Below, one piece after another: positions 22,531 through 34,192 of a stretch of DNA of 64,000 nucleotides (positions are counted from its first letter, which is position 1; each line of letters opens with the position of its first letter). Location of the stretch: assembly GCA_038030265.1 (NCBI GenBank), contig CM075938.1, positions 23,227,009 through 23,291,008 on the forward strand. The letters run 5' to 3'. Under the pieces are notes generated by a model that saw nothing but the letters and a program-made list of their open reading frames with translations, made no database searches and was not told the origin of the DNA. The translations under genes and the position numbers were made by a program. The DNA is from Corythucha ciliata. Its lineage: Eukaryota > Arthropoda > Insecta > Hemiptera > Tingidae.

Positions 22531-23529
22531 AGGTGGGTTTACACGCTCATGCCATTAGCTCAAACCGGCTTACGCAAGCCAGTTTGCACAGTTATATCGT
22601 TGCGTGTAAACGTAGTTTGCGCAAGCCATTTGGTTTGCAAAAGCCAAAAGATTTGGCTTGTGCGATATCTGTTCCCGACAGATAATTGGCTTGAGGTTTG
22701 AGCTTGGCATGAGTGAAGTTTGAGTGTGTGAACGCGGTTCAAGCCAAATCCACGCTTTCGCGCAGGCGCATCCGTTCTCTTGGGGAGTGTGAATCACATT
22801 TTCACCCTTTCCCAACTCCTTCACTTTTGAGCAAGGCTGATGGTTCATGTTCCTAGCTATTTTCGTGAAACTCTCGCGATTTTGCGTTCCTTCTGCTTGG
22901 CGATGCAGGACGAAAAAGAATTTCTGTGCGAGTTCATTGAGCTTTACAATCTTTTCCTTGTTTGTGGGAAATTAAGTCGAAGGGGTACAGTGACCGCAAT
23001 GTAAAATCGCAAGCTTACGAAGTGTTGGTAGTAAAACTGCGATCCAGGGACCCACAGGCTACCAGGTACAGCGTGGTGAAGAAGATCAATTCTGTGCGAA
23101 CTGCCTACCGAAAAGAGTTGAAGAAAGATATTTAAAACAATCCGAAAAATCGGGTAAGGAATCAGTATTACCTACTGATTACTAGGTATTCAGTGAGTAC
23201 ATTACTGATGATTCCAAGTGATTTGATGAACGACCCAGGTCCCGTACTATGAATATTTATTTGAGGAACTGGAAAGTACCTCATTTCTGGAACTACGATC
23301 TTCTACATTTTCTAATGGACTTATTTAAGGACTTATCTAATGGAATTATTTAACAAATAGTAAGAATAGAATGACACAAAACTAAATATGAAAGAGCTCA
23401 GACAACGACCCACGGATTTGCACAAGCACAATTGAATGTGTAAACGCGACCACCTTGTTCAGTTCAGTTTGCGCAAACTGGCTTGTGCAAGCCGGTTTGA
23501 GCTAATGGCATGAGCGTGTAAACCCACCT
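22531..23529 (+). mobile_element. Harbinger-like (PIF/Harbinger) non-autonomous element
   Basis: 999 bp bounded by inverted ends aggtgggtttacacgctcat (left) and its inverse (right), continuing inverted for about 55 bp through ccattagctcaaaccggctt. Both sides are flanked by TAA (22528-22530 and 23530-23532), the TWA-type 3-bp target duplication of PIF/Harbinger elements. The inside encodes a MADF-domain fragment (separate entry) but no DDE transposase. PIF/Harbinger elements are known to carry a second Myb/SANT- or MADF-like gene, so ends, target site and cargo agree. Confidence 0.8.
22903..23135 (+). pseudogene. MADF-domain protein remnant inside the Harbinger-like element
   Basis: ATG at 22903 starts MQDEKEFLCEFIELYN, the usual beginning of a MADF DNA-binding domain. 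About one base is missing near 22951-22956, after which the frame continues as PCLWEIKSKGYSDRN, KSQAYEVLVVKL and YSVVKKINSVRTAYRKELKK, then DI and TAA (23133-23135). The W of PCLW, the K-INS-R-Y-KELKK helix and the spacing are typical of MADF. It is both frameshifted and cut off after the domain, so it is not expected to be functional. Confidence 0.8.
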
Positions 23530-23914
23530 TAATGGTGGATTTCACCACCGAGGGTTAAGGTTTGAGTTACGTTAACTCAGAATTAACGAAAAAAATGCGT
23601 CACAATTTATGTAAACAATTTTAGTTTGTTGACTCCAACATAACTCCCGGTGGTCAAATTCACCATAAGTGACTTTTTTATCCCTATATGTCGAGGGTTT
23701 AGGATTAAAGAGACTGGAGGAGGATTATCGTTTTTGAGTTATGGTGCTTCTCTGTTATCTTATATCGTGTTCTACGTGGTGCCAAAGGACTGCATGTCCC
23801 TGCAGTTCATTTACGGATATCAGTTATGAAACAACGAATGCCACTTAAGGCTATGTTCCGTTTTTTTAATGTCAAATTTCAAGTTACAAATCTCCAACGA
23901 CCAGCATTGTAAAC

Positions 23915-23919
23915 GTTAT

Positions 23920-23957
<38 letters not shown>
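23915..23957. repeat. Poly-T run of about 35 bases
   Basis: Uninterrupted t run followed by ataatcaaatttt. It could be the poly(A) tail of a minus-strand retro-insertion or a simple repeat; no source gene was found next to it. Confidence 0.6.
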
Positions 23958-23961
<4 letters not shown>

Positions 23962-24179
23962 CAAATTTTATGAACTTGAGGGGGTGTAGTTGAGTCAAGA
24001 AAAATTAATCAAAAAGGTCGATTGAAAGTATTGTTTATTTCATACTGAAGAATGGGAAATTTGTAGTTAAGTCTCTTTAATCCTAAACCCTCGATGTACC
24101 TATCGTAATTATTGTTTACTCGATTGTTTTTTGAATAGACCAAAACTGTGGAAGTGATTTCACATAGAGCCATGCCCAC

Positions 24180-25090
24180 GAAACTTATAAGAGCCAAATC
24201 CTCAAAATTAGGTTTTGAACTAAAAATCAGCAAAATATGGGATTTTTAAGATCAAAATTGACGAAATTTGTGTTTTGAATAAGCCAAAACCCAGGAATTA
24301 AGTTTTTGAAAGAGCCAAATACTTTTCTGAATTAGTGAAACACGTTTCAGCAAAATCTAAAAACACGAAATTTGGGTTTAAAATGCGTGAAAATTTGAAA
24401 AATTGAGCTTTGAAATAGCAAAGATTCGTAAAATTTGGTTTTGAAGGTGCCTTTGCAAAAGACAAAATCACGAAATTTATTTTTTGGTCGTTTTTCCGCA
24501 AATAAGGTTTTTAATTAATCGTGAACCCGCTAAACGTATTTTATAAAAAGTACAGCCACAAAAGTATGGGTTTTATCAGGCAAAAATCCCCGAGGAGCAA
24601 AGTCTCGAAAATTGGGTTTTGAAAGAGCAAAATTCCGTAAAATATGTCTTAGGAAGAGGAAACCCCACAAAATTTGATTTTGAAAAGCGTAGAAATCAGC
24701 AAAATTGGGGTACGAAGTAACAAAAATCCGTGAAGTTTGGTTTTTAAGGGTCAAAATTTGAAACATTTGGTTATGGGAGAGTCAAAATCTTCAGCAAAAT
24801 TGTGGTTTGAAAAATTCAAAATCGCGAAATTTGTTGTTTGTCGTTTGTTTATCGGACTAACTGGACCTTTGAAACTGATTTTATAAGTAAGTAAGTTTTA
24901 TTTTGGAAAATTTAATAGATACATAAAATGAAAACTCCAGAGTGAAAGTCACGAAATTTGGGATTTTATCAGGCAAATGTTCCAGAAATTGGAATTTAAC
25001 GTGATGAATCCAGAAAATGTAGTTTTTGCGGGAGCAGAAATCCGCGAAACTGTCGTTTGTAAGAGTCAAATTGACGAAATTGGTTTTTCA
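24180..25090. repeat. Degenerate tandem repeat, 'cgaaatttgggttttgaaagagccaaaat' type
   Basis: About thirty loose units of 28-32 bp with cgaaattt, gttttgaaagag and caaaatc. It creates several minus-strand frames with Asn/Phe-rich peptides that are not genes. Confidence 0.75.
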
Positions 25091-25274
25091 AAGTGCCTAA
25101 CGTAGCGTGTGATTGATTTTGAACCAGACTCGAGCCAAATTGTGTGGTTTGTCGGTCGAATGTTTTGTATTGTTTTTCCGATTCCTTAGTGAAATGGAGG
25201 CTTAACAACGGCGTGTGAGAGTGATTCTGTGGGTGAAAACAAACATTCATAGACGACTATTGAACTTGAATTCT

Positions 25275-25676
25275 CTTAAGGGGGAGTTGTACATGTGTTT
25301 CCTCGACCCCCTCCTATCATACCTCGCCCACTCCGCGTTACGGAAATTACCGCCGTATTTCTGCACCAATCGTGGATTTCAAGGGCTCATTTAAATCTTC
25401 AGAAAATTCCGCACAAGCGTACGATCTTGCTTTCCTAAATAAGTCGTCGGAAGAGTGTGAATTTTCAAGGTAAAAGTTTGTGTGCGTTTTACAGTTATTT
25501 TAGGGATGAAATATGAAAAAGGAAGATCGTACGCTTGTGCGGAATTTTCTGAAGACTTAAATGAGCCCTTGAAGTCCACGATTGGTGCAGAAATACGGCG
25601 GTAATTTCCGTAACGCGGAGTAGGCGAGGTATGATAGGAGGGGGTCGAGGAAACACATGTGCAACTCCCCCTTAAG
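25275..25676. mobile_element. Palindromic MITE with 156-bp arms
   Basis: Left arm 25275-25430 and right arm 25521-25676 are almost identical inverted copies, beginning cttaagggggagttg and ending in its inverse, around a 90-bp centre. The high arm identity suggests a young element or gene conversion between arms. No ORF of interest; no clear target duplication. Confidence 0.85.
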
Positions 25677-25737
25677 ACACCGCTGAAATAGTTGTTGTTA
25701 GGCCCCTTTTACACGAGTAAGTTTTTTGTTCAAAAAT

Positions 25738-25888
25738 GGGTCTATTCCGTTTGTCGTCCGGAGCTGCACTATTAGCACTGAAAGTACTAACCTTCCATTA
25801 TTTTTTCGCGTTATTTCACATGATAACCCGCGAGGTTACAAAATTTCGTGCTGCTCGGAGTAGTCCGGGACGAATAACGAATAGACCT
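25738..25888 (+). mobile_element. 150-bp MITE, copy 2
   Basis: Same family and orientation as 16851-17000: starts gggtctattccgtttgtcgtc, shares ccggagctgcactattagca and ataacccgcgaggtt, ends gaatagacc. A few substitutions separate it from copy 1. Confidence 0.85.
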
Positions 25889-27925
25889 AATATGTTCAAT
25901 CTGATCACAAATAGACGATTTGAGGCAAAGAACATCTGTCAATTTTTTTCAAAATGGCTACTTTGATCAAAATAATTCTGGTTCCATTTCGATGGAAACG
26001 GAGGGGAAGTTTAGTATAGCGGCGTTTTGAATATGGCCTCAGTTTTAATGGGTCCCCTTTAAAAAGTACTTTTATGGGGCTAGTAGCTAGCTTAAACAAA
26101 AATTGTGACTGATTGACCTCTCTCACGCGTTCTAGCCTTTGGGTTCCACTCAACAAATTCATAAATACCCTTAACAGCTTTTTCTGTGCCAACCAACTCT
26201 TCAGAATGTCATTTTGTTAAATTGATTTCTAATAATTCATCTTCAAGGTCTTTGACTCCTCATAACAAGCAGATGCTGTTTTATTTTGACTCCCTAGGTA
26301 AGTGATGTAATCCCCCCCCCCCCTACTGGTCTTTCTTGTTTGTACGGGTTTTACGAAAGAGTAGGTACACAATAAACGGGAAGAAGGGGACATTTTTCTA
26401 AACATAGCTCTGAGTTTTAAAATTATCATTTGTCTACCTCAAATAAACTCAGTTCATTCTTTGAAACTTCGCTGTCCCTCCTCCGGTATTCGTTTACTCC
26501 CTCCCTCTTTTTTTCAACTGTCAATGCTCGTTCGTGCTCTTGTTCAATCGCTGGTTTTAAAAATTTGGTTCGTAAACAAAAGACGAAAGAGTCGGATGAC
26601 TAGTCAGGGACGCGAAGCGGCTCCGTTCGGGTTTTATAAACGCTGTATGCTTGGTGCGTGGTAGTCTTGACGAAGGTCATTACCGGGTGGTGTTAAATCG
26701 AGACTGCGATCACGTCTCTTCTTTGTGCGCCAACAGCAACAGCCTCTTGACGTTCTTTACCTACCGATATACGTTGTTGTTGCTATAATTTTTTATCGTT
26801 GAACTCAAAAAGTTGAAGAAAAAAGTAGCCCTGATGAATGTTCAAGTGGTTCAGTCGATCTGTTGTTACTAATAACGTTCAGAATTTAGTAGGAACGCCA
26901 TGAAGAATTTAGTCCAAACGAGGTAATATTTCGAACTTATTGGGGATATTTTGTAAACAGCTCCGCTAATGCTAACGTTAACGCTACTCGTATTTCAACC
27001 AACGAAATGTTTACTACTCTATCAACGGGTACACAAAAATTAACTTTATCGTTTACGGGACTGGTAGCAAAATCTCTCTATTATTCAAATTGTGCATTCG
27101 TTATTCGTAAACAGATTATACAAGATCCATTTTTACTGTTTAAATCACACTGCAGTACGTGCTTGAGTAAAACGCTAGAAAAACTCGCAAACAAATTCGG
27201 CGTCAGTATACTGATATAAAATTACTCCGCAGATAGATATTTACTCAAACGCTTATACTTATTTGGGTTTCATCTATACTGTATTTATTTGAGTTAGTCA
27301 TACCTTCAGGGATTTTACGGCGTCAGAACTATTTTATCAACATGAACCTGAATACAAAAGAACAATGAGCCACTTATTAATTTTTTTAACATTAGTTTTC
27401 TTTGTTTGAGGTGCTTGATCGTGTAAATTACCATTGTTGTGTGCCCCCCCCCCCATAATTTTGATTCTATGCAAATTGGATCACTACCTTCTGAACAAGA
27501 GAAAAATTGGAAATTTAATTTGGACGTGGGAGACCCAAAATGTTTGCCAAATTCATCTAACATTTCGGTTCACTATTTTTGGTAGGAACGAGTAAACTAT
27601 TAAAACGAGAGGTAAACTAGAAGCGTTTTCCGTTTGCACAAAATTTTGCACCGTAACAGATCATTACCACCCGTCTTCTCCATCAATATGATTGAATTCC
27701 GAGAGGACAATTGGAAATGAACTCCTCCGGGGCAGATTTTTTGTGTCAATGGAAAACGCTATGAGAGTTTGCCACAGATCATTTTCCCATCAAAAATTAA
27801 AAACACACTCCATTTTTTGGGGAAGTAAAAATTGGTGTATAACACAATTTCGACCCTTTTTTTTTATTGTCCCAAACTCTGTCTGAAACCCGTCTATTTG
27901 ACACTCGAATTAACGCCTGCAATTT
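25889..27925. other. Intergenic stretch without recognised gene
   Basis: AT-rich sequence. Short frames at 26461-26664 and 27007-27219 have start and stop codons but no recognisable motif or splice support. A poly-C run lies at 26311-26323 and another at 27445-27455. Confidence 0.35.
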
Positions 27926-28795
27926 CACGCCTCTAGGAACTGGCTATTTTCCTATGAAACAGTCCCATTTAACTGGAATAACATAGCCATGAAACTTGGT
28001 CCATTTGATAGCTTTTGTGGAGCCGAATACGACTATGAGCGTCAGTCGGCGACTGCCAGGGGGGTTCGCCCTCGGCAGCAAATCAAGTATAGCCTGCAGG
28101 CGGAAACATTCGTATTCAGCTTTAAACAAAATACCATCGCATGAGACAATTTTCGTGAATACGTTCCAATGGTTAGATTCATGTCCCAAATTGGGGGATT
28201 TACCGCTGTGGGCAAACGCCCCTGGCAGACGCCGGCCGACGAACATATTCGTATCCAGCTCCGAAATACCTGTCGAATGAGGCGAGTTACACGACTGAGT
28301 TCTTCCGGCCAATCCCGAGTATTTTGACTGCCCACTGAGGGCAAACACCCCTGGCAGAAACTCATATCCGTATTCAGTTCCAAAAGCCTACTGAATGAGT
28401 CATGTTAAGGACTATGTTCTTTCATTTAATACACGTTCAACATTTTGGGAATTTAACTGGCCACTGAGGGCAAATGCCCCATATAGACGCCGATAGACAC
28501 TCACGTTCGTATTTAGCTCCATAAAACCTTTCAAATGAGATCAGTTACATGACTAAGTTGTTCCGGTTAATTCACGACCCAAATTCGGAAAATTTGATTT
28601 ACCGCTGAGGGCAAAAGCCCTTGGCAGACGCCGGCACACCCTCATATTCGTATTCGGCTCCATGACTAATTCCATTCGCAGTTAATTAACGACAAATTTG
28701 AAGAATTTGACCGGCCGCCTATTCGTATTCAGCTACATAAATCCTGTCAAATGGGCCGAGTTTCAGGACTATCTTCTTCCGGTTTAATGGGACTG
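27926..28795. repeat. Tandem array with a period of about 130-145 bp, first unit inverted
   Basis: Units carry ctgagggcaaacgcccctgg-cagacgccgg, then attcgtattcagctcc, tgtcaaatgag, gttacacgactgagttcttc and a spacer. Direct units start near 28200, 28334, 28462 and 28602, with a partial unit to 28795. The segment 27926-28090 is the reverse complement of the same unit (ctgccaggggggttcgccct), so the array begins with an inverted copy. Confidence 0.8.
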
Positions 28796-28799
28796 TTGC

Positions 28800-29060
28800 C
28801 AGTTCTCGGTCTATTAGGAAAAATAATGTTTTAGTGATCGAAATATGAGAAATTAGGGTTTTCACTGAAAAACTACAAAGCTGCCTCGCTAGGAAGAGCT
28901 GCGAAAATCGTTTTCTAGAGTGCAAAAAACACAAAAATGGTTTTTGATTTAGGCCACTCCGCGAAATTTGATTTTCAGCGCAAAAAACCGTGATATTGGT
29001 GGTTTAGTGAGCGAAATCCGAGATATTGGTTTATTGACATATCTCGGATTTCGCTCACTC
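28800..29060. repeat. Tandem repeat, 'ttttagtgagcgaaat-cgagatattgg' type, with a terminal hairpin
   Basis: Loose 25-30 bp units; the same motif forms the tract 62040-63010. At 29006-29059 a unit is directly followed by its inverse, giving perfect 21-bp arms (29006-29026, 29039-29059) around a 12-nt loop. Confidence 0.7.
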
Positions 29061-29089
29061 GACTCGGGGGGGGGGGGGGCAGAGTCCAT

Positions 29090-29510
29090 GTTTCACGGTC
29101 AATTTATCAATTTTGAGGAGTAAATGAGTAAATTAAGACGAATATTTCGTTTTTTGGCTTAATTTAACGGTTTATAGGAGCCAAATAACCAGTTTCAGCG
29201 GCAAAATTGACAGTTTACAGCTGTATAACAGGATTTTATGGCAGTACGTAATACAAGTGTGTTTCTATGTCAAAAATGTCAACCTTTGAAGCAAAATGAT
29301 ATGTTTTTCTGGCCAAATAATTAGTTTCTGAGCCACGTATCAATTTCAGTTCAGATTCAGTTTTTGGGGGCGAATCTTCAGCCAAAGTGGCGGGTTCTGG
29401 GCTAAATTACACGTTTTATAGTAAATATTATCTGATATTGGGGTCTTGTTTTTGCTTGAATAGGTAGTCCTTTTCAAGGACAAATTGTAAGTTCCCGTGC
29501 CTCATTTTCT
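29090..29510. repeat. Degenerate tandem repeat with 'gccaaataa-agtttc' words
   Basis: Loose units such as ggccaaataattagtttc, aaatt-acagttta and gttttatagtaaat. Resembles 10980-11420. Confidence 0.4.
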
Positions 29511-29548
29511 TCTTATTCTCTCTTTTCAAAAATTATGGGGTCCCGTAT

Positions 29549-30149
29549 AAGGGTGTTTTAAAAATGAGTGTCAATATTTTGGTCTGTGAATGTACATCCA
29601 AAATGCGTCAAAATTAGCCGTATTGACCATAGTCTGATTCATAATAGTCTCCGAGATATTTAGAAAATAAGCACTTTTGTTATGAGCCTTGTTTTTATAG
29701 ATAAAATCGTGATGCGTTTTTTAAGGTATGAATAGAGAAACTTGGGGAAAATTGTGTGGGTAAAGGGTAGTGATGTACATGTCACTTTAATGATGATACT
29801 GTGCGCCAATTTTTCTCAAGAAATGTCATCTTGGAAATCACCTGTTGAGCAGAAATCTAACTTCAAAAAATTACTGGGCAACGATTATAAACATGAACAA
29901 AATTTAATTAAACAACACGAAGTGTAATGTAAAACAGTCTGCTCTTTCCAATTGTAGCATTGAATTTGGCGTGAGAGCCAAGCTACGAGCGATTTTATCC
30001 ATAAAAACGAGGCTCATTACAAAAGTGCTTTTGTCCTAAATATCTCAAAGAATATAGGAATCGGACTATGGTCAATACGGCTAATTTTGACGCATTTTGG
30101 ACTTACATTCACAGAACAAAACAATGACATCCATTTTTAAAACACCCTG
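29549..30149. mobile_element. Non-autonomous TIR element with about 160-bp inverted ends
   Basis: Left arm 29550-29710 (agggtgttttaaaaatg, ttgaccatagtctgattc, tgagccttgtttttatag) is inverted at 29988-30149, ending catttttaaaacaccctg. The interior of about 280 bp has a 61-codon frame with no recognised motif. The CAGGGTG end is shared with 36295-37853 and 5888. Confidence 0.8.
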
Positions 30150-30715
30150 TTTTTAAAATAAACAACGACAAAATGCTTGATTTATTTTTTATTTCTGAGA
30201 TATTTTTTCTCCACGGGCTACCTTGTCCAAAGGGGGTTTTCATTTAAATATCTTGATTTTTTCTTGTGATGATTTGTATTCCAACTCGGGGGTCCCCCTT
30301 GGGTCGAGGTCCCTATGCGGTCGTCCACCCCTAAAACCTGTCATGCCGGCACGGCAAGTACATATCAAAATAGACAACCAAGTTTAATTAGTCTCCTTTC
30401 TAATCCAGAGTTTTCCAGGTAGGCGATATGCCGAAGTTCCCCGGATTTGGTAGCGAGAGAGTCATTCGCTGCTCAGCCATCGGCCCTGCCCAGATCGTGC
30501 CCCTGTACTGTTTAGTTAGTTGTTGGAGTTTCACAGTGTTATAGTTCGTTTAGTGCGACTCAATAAATCGTTTTAGCATATCTTATTATTCAATGCCCGT
30601 CTTCTCTGTAACGGTATATATATGTATTTTTCTTACCATTTAATTAATAGAGAAATATAGTTTACCCTCAGCACTAATTCACTTCTCCTCTCTCCGCAGA
30701 CTTCTTCAGCAAGCC

Positions 30716-32770
30716 ATGCTTGGCCCGTTCGTCTATCAGTCCAAAAGATGTTTAACTTCTGGGGAAGTCGCAACAGCTTTGCGCCCCTTTTATTTCTCCG
30801 TTCATCCGGATCTTTTCGGGAAATTCCCAGCCGAACGGGTAAGAGGCCCTGGCCCTCCGAGTTAAGCGAAACGTTCATATTTGCGCGTGATTTCAGGCGA
30901 CAAATGAGAGCTCCCTCCAACTTCTTAGCTCTTACATAGAAACGCTTCAACAGAATCGCCCTCCAAGGCCGGCTACTCTTAGATTTTACTTGAGGCCTCA
31001 GGGAGGGCTCATAAAAGAAAAAGGTAACCACTAAGGGTACAAAGATAATCGGATTTCTTTATTTAATTTCGTATTTTTGTGCCATAAGGGAGTTTGAAAG
31101 CAGTTAGCATTAGATTGGCTCAGCGAGACATCCGTAACACTGTCACTTCGATACTCTCAAGCTGCGATCTACCTACAACTTACGTTGATAAACTTCCCGC
31201 TCCTGTTAATTCCACTTCTTCGTCCGAATTCAAATTTAGACATGCCAATCCGTTTCAACAACGACACGCTCAAGAGGAACCTGCCAGTCACGATCCTGAT
31301 TCGATAAATGTTCACATACGTCGCACCAAAGACCAAGAGAGACTGTTGTAAGACGTAGAATGCTTTTAATATTGATTTTCAATCCGTTTGTCACCGATTT
31401 TTGTTGTTTTCAACCAAGGGGCTGGCTCGCTCGTAACGTTGACTCGGCAAAAATTAAATTAGCGGCCTGTGAACCGGTTCGCGAGGAAGTAGTTCGCCTA
31501 AAAAAAGAATTGACAGAACGTTTGGGCCTTCTCGACGTCACGTGGGAGTGCGGTTGGAACATCACTCATTTTAGGGGATGCCTTCAAGCTTTTCAAGCTC
31601 TGGCCGATCACCACGGCGAGGCTATGAGTTCGCTTAAAGGCATGAGTTGATTCTCCCCCCCCCTCACTCACGACTAACCCACTCACTTTCGATGGCAACA
31701 AACAATGAATCTGCTTCGGTTTTCAGGTAGAAAACTGGTGTTCGGTAGCGATACTGGAATATCTCGGGAAGGACACGTATTTCTTAACAGCGGGGAAGTT
31801 AGAAATAATTGGTTGGACGTAAGCGCTTCGTTTTGGCATTAACAATGCAACTTGTCCTAATGCGTTGTTTCTTCTCTCCCCAGTCAATTAAGAATTCGTT
31901 TAAACAAGACGCTGCTTTGAAAACAGTGCCTCACTTTGAGAAAGCACTTTCTCGGGTACTTCGGGATATCAAAGTCGTCCGAAGGTAATTAAATTGGTCT
32001 GTTTCGTCCAAATAAATAATGTTTATTTCTTCTTTTTACGTTTGCCCGAAAAGGAAATTCCAACAACAAACGATGGTCAATAACTACGAAAGCAATTTAA
32101 GGCGTCTCACTACCACTTTGAGCGACTGCCAAGGAAAAAGCGGGTTTCCCAGAAGTTGGCCCGAGTCTCTTTCAAATTTCGAGCTAGTCGTTGAAAGGTA
32201 ATTTCTCGAATTTGTGAATTTTTCGTAATGAAACTCGTGATAATGAGGTTTTGATCTCGTCGAAAATAGCGAAGCAGGGCCTTTGATGGTGAGTCCAACT
32301 GGCCAGTTTATCGTTCCCTGTTCCATTCCGTCGTTCCTAATTGTCAATTTTCTCACGGAAAACATGGAAAAAGCAAGCACCCTACTTTCACAGTACAAAA
32401 AGTGAGATCCAACCCGATCCTCCCCATACGTTTCGCTAATGAATTTATTTCTTCTCCCCACAACCTTCCAGACAGAAAAATATCGAGAAAGAGCTTCACG
32501 CCAGTTGCATCAACGAACTTCAGCTCATTGCTCTGGACAAAGACGACAGTATAACACCGCAGCCGATGATAGTTTGCTGTGAAAAACTGCTTACTAATAG
32601 GTAAGACAATTCACCCCCTCCCCTCGTCCATGTTTTTTAAAGTCTCCCCCTCGGTCTGTTGTAGAGCCGATCTTGGTAGTTTTCTTGCACGCACGAGAAT
32701 CACGGTCACAAACTATTTCTCGGTCATGTCCGACGGTCAAATGTGCATTCCTTGGAATTGGAAATTGTGA
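30716..32770 (+). CDS. TCAIM: T-cell activation inhibitor, mitochondrial homologue
   Basis: Ten exons: 30716-30838, 30897-31023, 31089-31347, 31419-31645, 31727-31818, 31884-31984, 32054-32197, 32270-32401, 32472-32600, 32665-32770 (stop TGA). Total 1440 nt, 479 codons (human 496). The N-terminus MLGPFVYQSKRCLTSGEV is leader-like. The J-like domain follows with ALRPFYFSVHPDLFGKFPAE, including the HPD at residues 30-32, then ESSLQLLSSYIETLQ and ATLRFYLRPQG. The middle has GWLARNVDSAKIK and RLGLLDVTWECGWNITHF; the end is NYFSVMSDGQMCIPWNW, the family's conserved C-terminus. Mitochondrial; its biochemical role in invertebrates is unknown. An acceptor (tctctccgcag) 16 bp before the ATG indicates an upstream 5' exon. 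Introns are only 50-81 bp. Confidence 0.95.
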
Positions 32771-32885
32771 AGAAGACACGTCTGATGAGAAGGGCGAGCT
32801 CGGAACTCTCTGTACTGGGTTCATTAAAACTTTTTTTGTTTTCCATGAATTAGTAGTTTTGGTTTTGGAAGGGCATCAATTATAG

Positions 32886-34192
32886 AGAAAACGCCGAACA
32901 GGTCCTGAAAACGACCAACAAGAAAAGGTAAAAGCTTCATCCCATCGATCTGATTTTCTCGAAACGAAATTAAGCCCTTGTTTTTCAATAAAGTTAAAAT
33001 CACCCCAAACAAGAATTATGATCGCAATTATGAAGAACAAGAAAATATGATTCGCGGTCCTGCATGTGTCGTCAAGGTCATCAATCCTTTCAAAACCAAA
33101 TTGACTGAAATAACCCCAAAACTCGCCAGGTAAGAACTAGAAGTTTTCTATTTTATTCGACTGTTATAGAATTTTACTGAAGGTCCTGGTTGTGGGGGGT
33201 GGAAGTGGAGTTTGTCCTTCATGTTGTCTTAATAATAAAATTGAATAAATTGCTGCACAACATTAATAAATTGTAGAAAATCATGTATAACTGTGGTTTA
33301 GGAGGATGGGAGATTATGGTATGATTTTTTTCTCATACTTCCTTTTCTCCTGTAGCTAACATTACTACCGCACAACACCAATAAATGGTAGAGGGGGTAT
33401 AGTGATTAGTGGCGAATTTTTTTTTGCGAAGAGAAGAAACTTGCAAGCGAGTTTCAGGACTCTTTCAGGGTCTTTTTACAAAAGAGACAATTTAATAAAA
33501 CATAATGTAGGGTAACTAGCGGTTCTGTTTGGGCGGGTTTAGATTATGAAAATCGTGGAATTTTGACGATCATCCATGTAGTCCTGTCTCCGTGTTTCGG
33601 AAATGGCAAAAACTTGCCGTTAAAACATGAAACAATGAGACGATGAATCTCGCCGTTTCCTTACTCTCTGGAAAATCGGCCTGAAAACTGCAGATTTTTC
33701 TGAATAGACTTTTTAAAACAGAATTTGACTGTTTCTTGCTAAATGCAGAGTTGAAGTCCTTAATCCTTAATGGAAATACCTGGCCAATAAACGTTTTCCC
33801 CAACCCAAACGATTACCCAACTCAGGTAGCTACTCTTTTCTAAATGGTAGAGCACCCATTGCTTCCCCGTTTCTATTTTCACTGTCAGGTTTGAATGGAA
33901 TTTACTGAAGTAATTCGGATGGGAAAATGAGTTTATGTAAACAGGGTCGGTCCACGAGATGAGCGTTTCCCATAATGTTAACTCTTGAATTGGCGCCACT
34001 CAAGATAGCGCCAGCTAAAACGCTTAATCGATTTCTTTTCTTGGCTTGTGTCACTCTTATTTCTCAATTTACAATCTGTTGAGGACATTTATTTAAAGTT
34101 GTGCCCGCTCCATTTGAGTTTTCCTCCGTTCTAGTCCTTTTCTTACCCTCTTAAGCCATTCTTGGGTGGTTCAACAACCTTATCGAATACAG
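32886..34192 (+). CDS. Possible small exons of an unrecognised gene downstream of TCAIM
   Basis: Three segments with matching splice phases: 32886-32927 (ttatag acceptor, GTAAAA donor, 14 codons, RKRRTGPENDQQEK), 33014-33129 (aacaag acceptor, GTAAGA donor, peptide NYDRNYEEQENMIRGPACVV and NPFKTKLTEITPKLA) and 34156-34192 (strong pyrimidine tract, HSWVVQQPYRIQ, GTAGGG donor). No start or stop exon was found and the family is not recognised. Against it, an AATAAA at 32987-32992 lies in the first supposed intron, so part of this stretch may simply be the TCAIM 3' UTR. Confidence 0.3.

Noticed and set aside
27926..28795. CRISPR array
   Set aside because: Units of about 135 bp differ throughout and lack short conserved repeats with unique spacers; the genome is eukaryotic.
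30748..30939. Alternative plus frame overlapping the first TCAIM exons
   Set aside because: The TCAIM frame in the same bases matches the conserved HPD region and splices in phase; this frame is a shadow.
31645..31727. GC-AG intron in TCAIM (donor AAAG|GCATGA)
   Set aside because: A GT donor six bases further (ATGA|GTTGAT) gives the same phase and adds only two residues, so a canonical intron is simpler.
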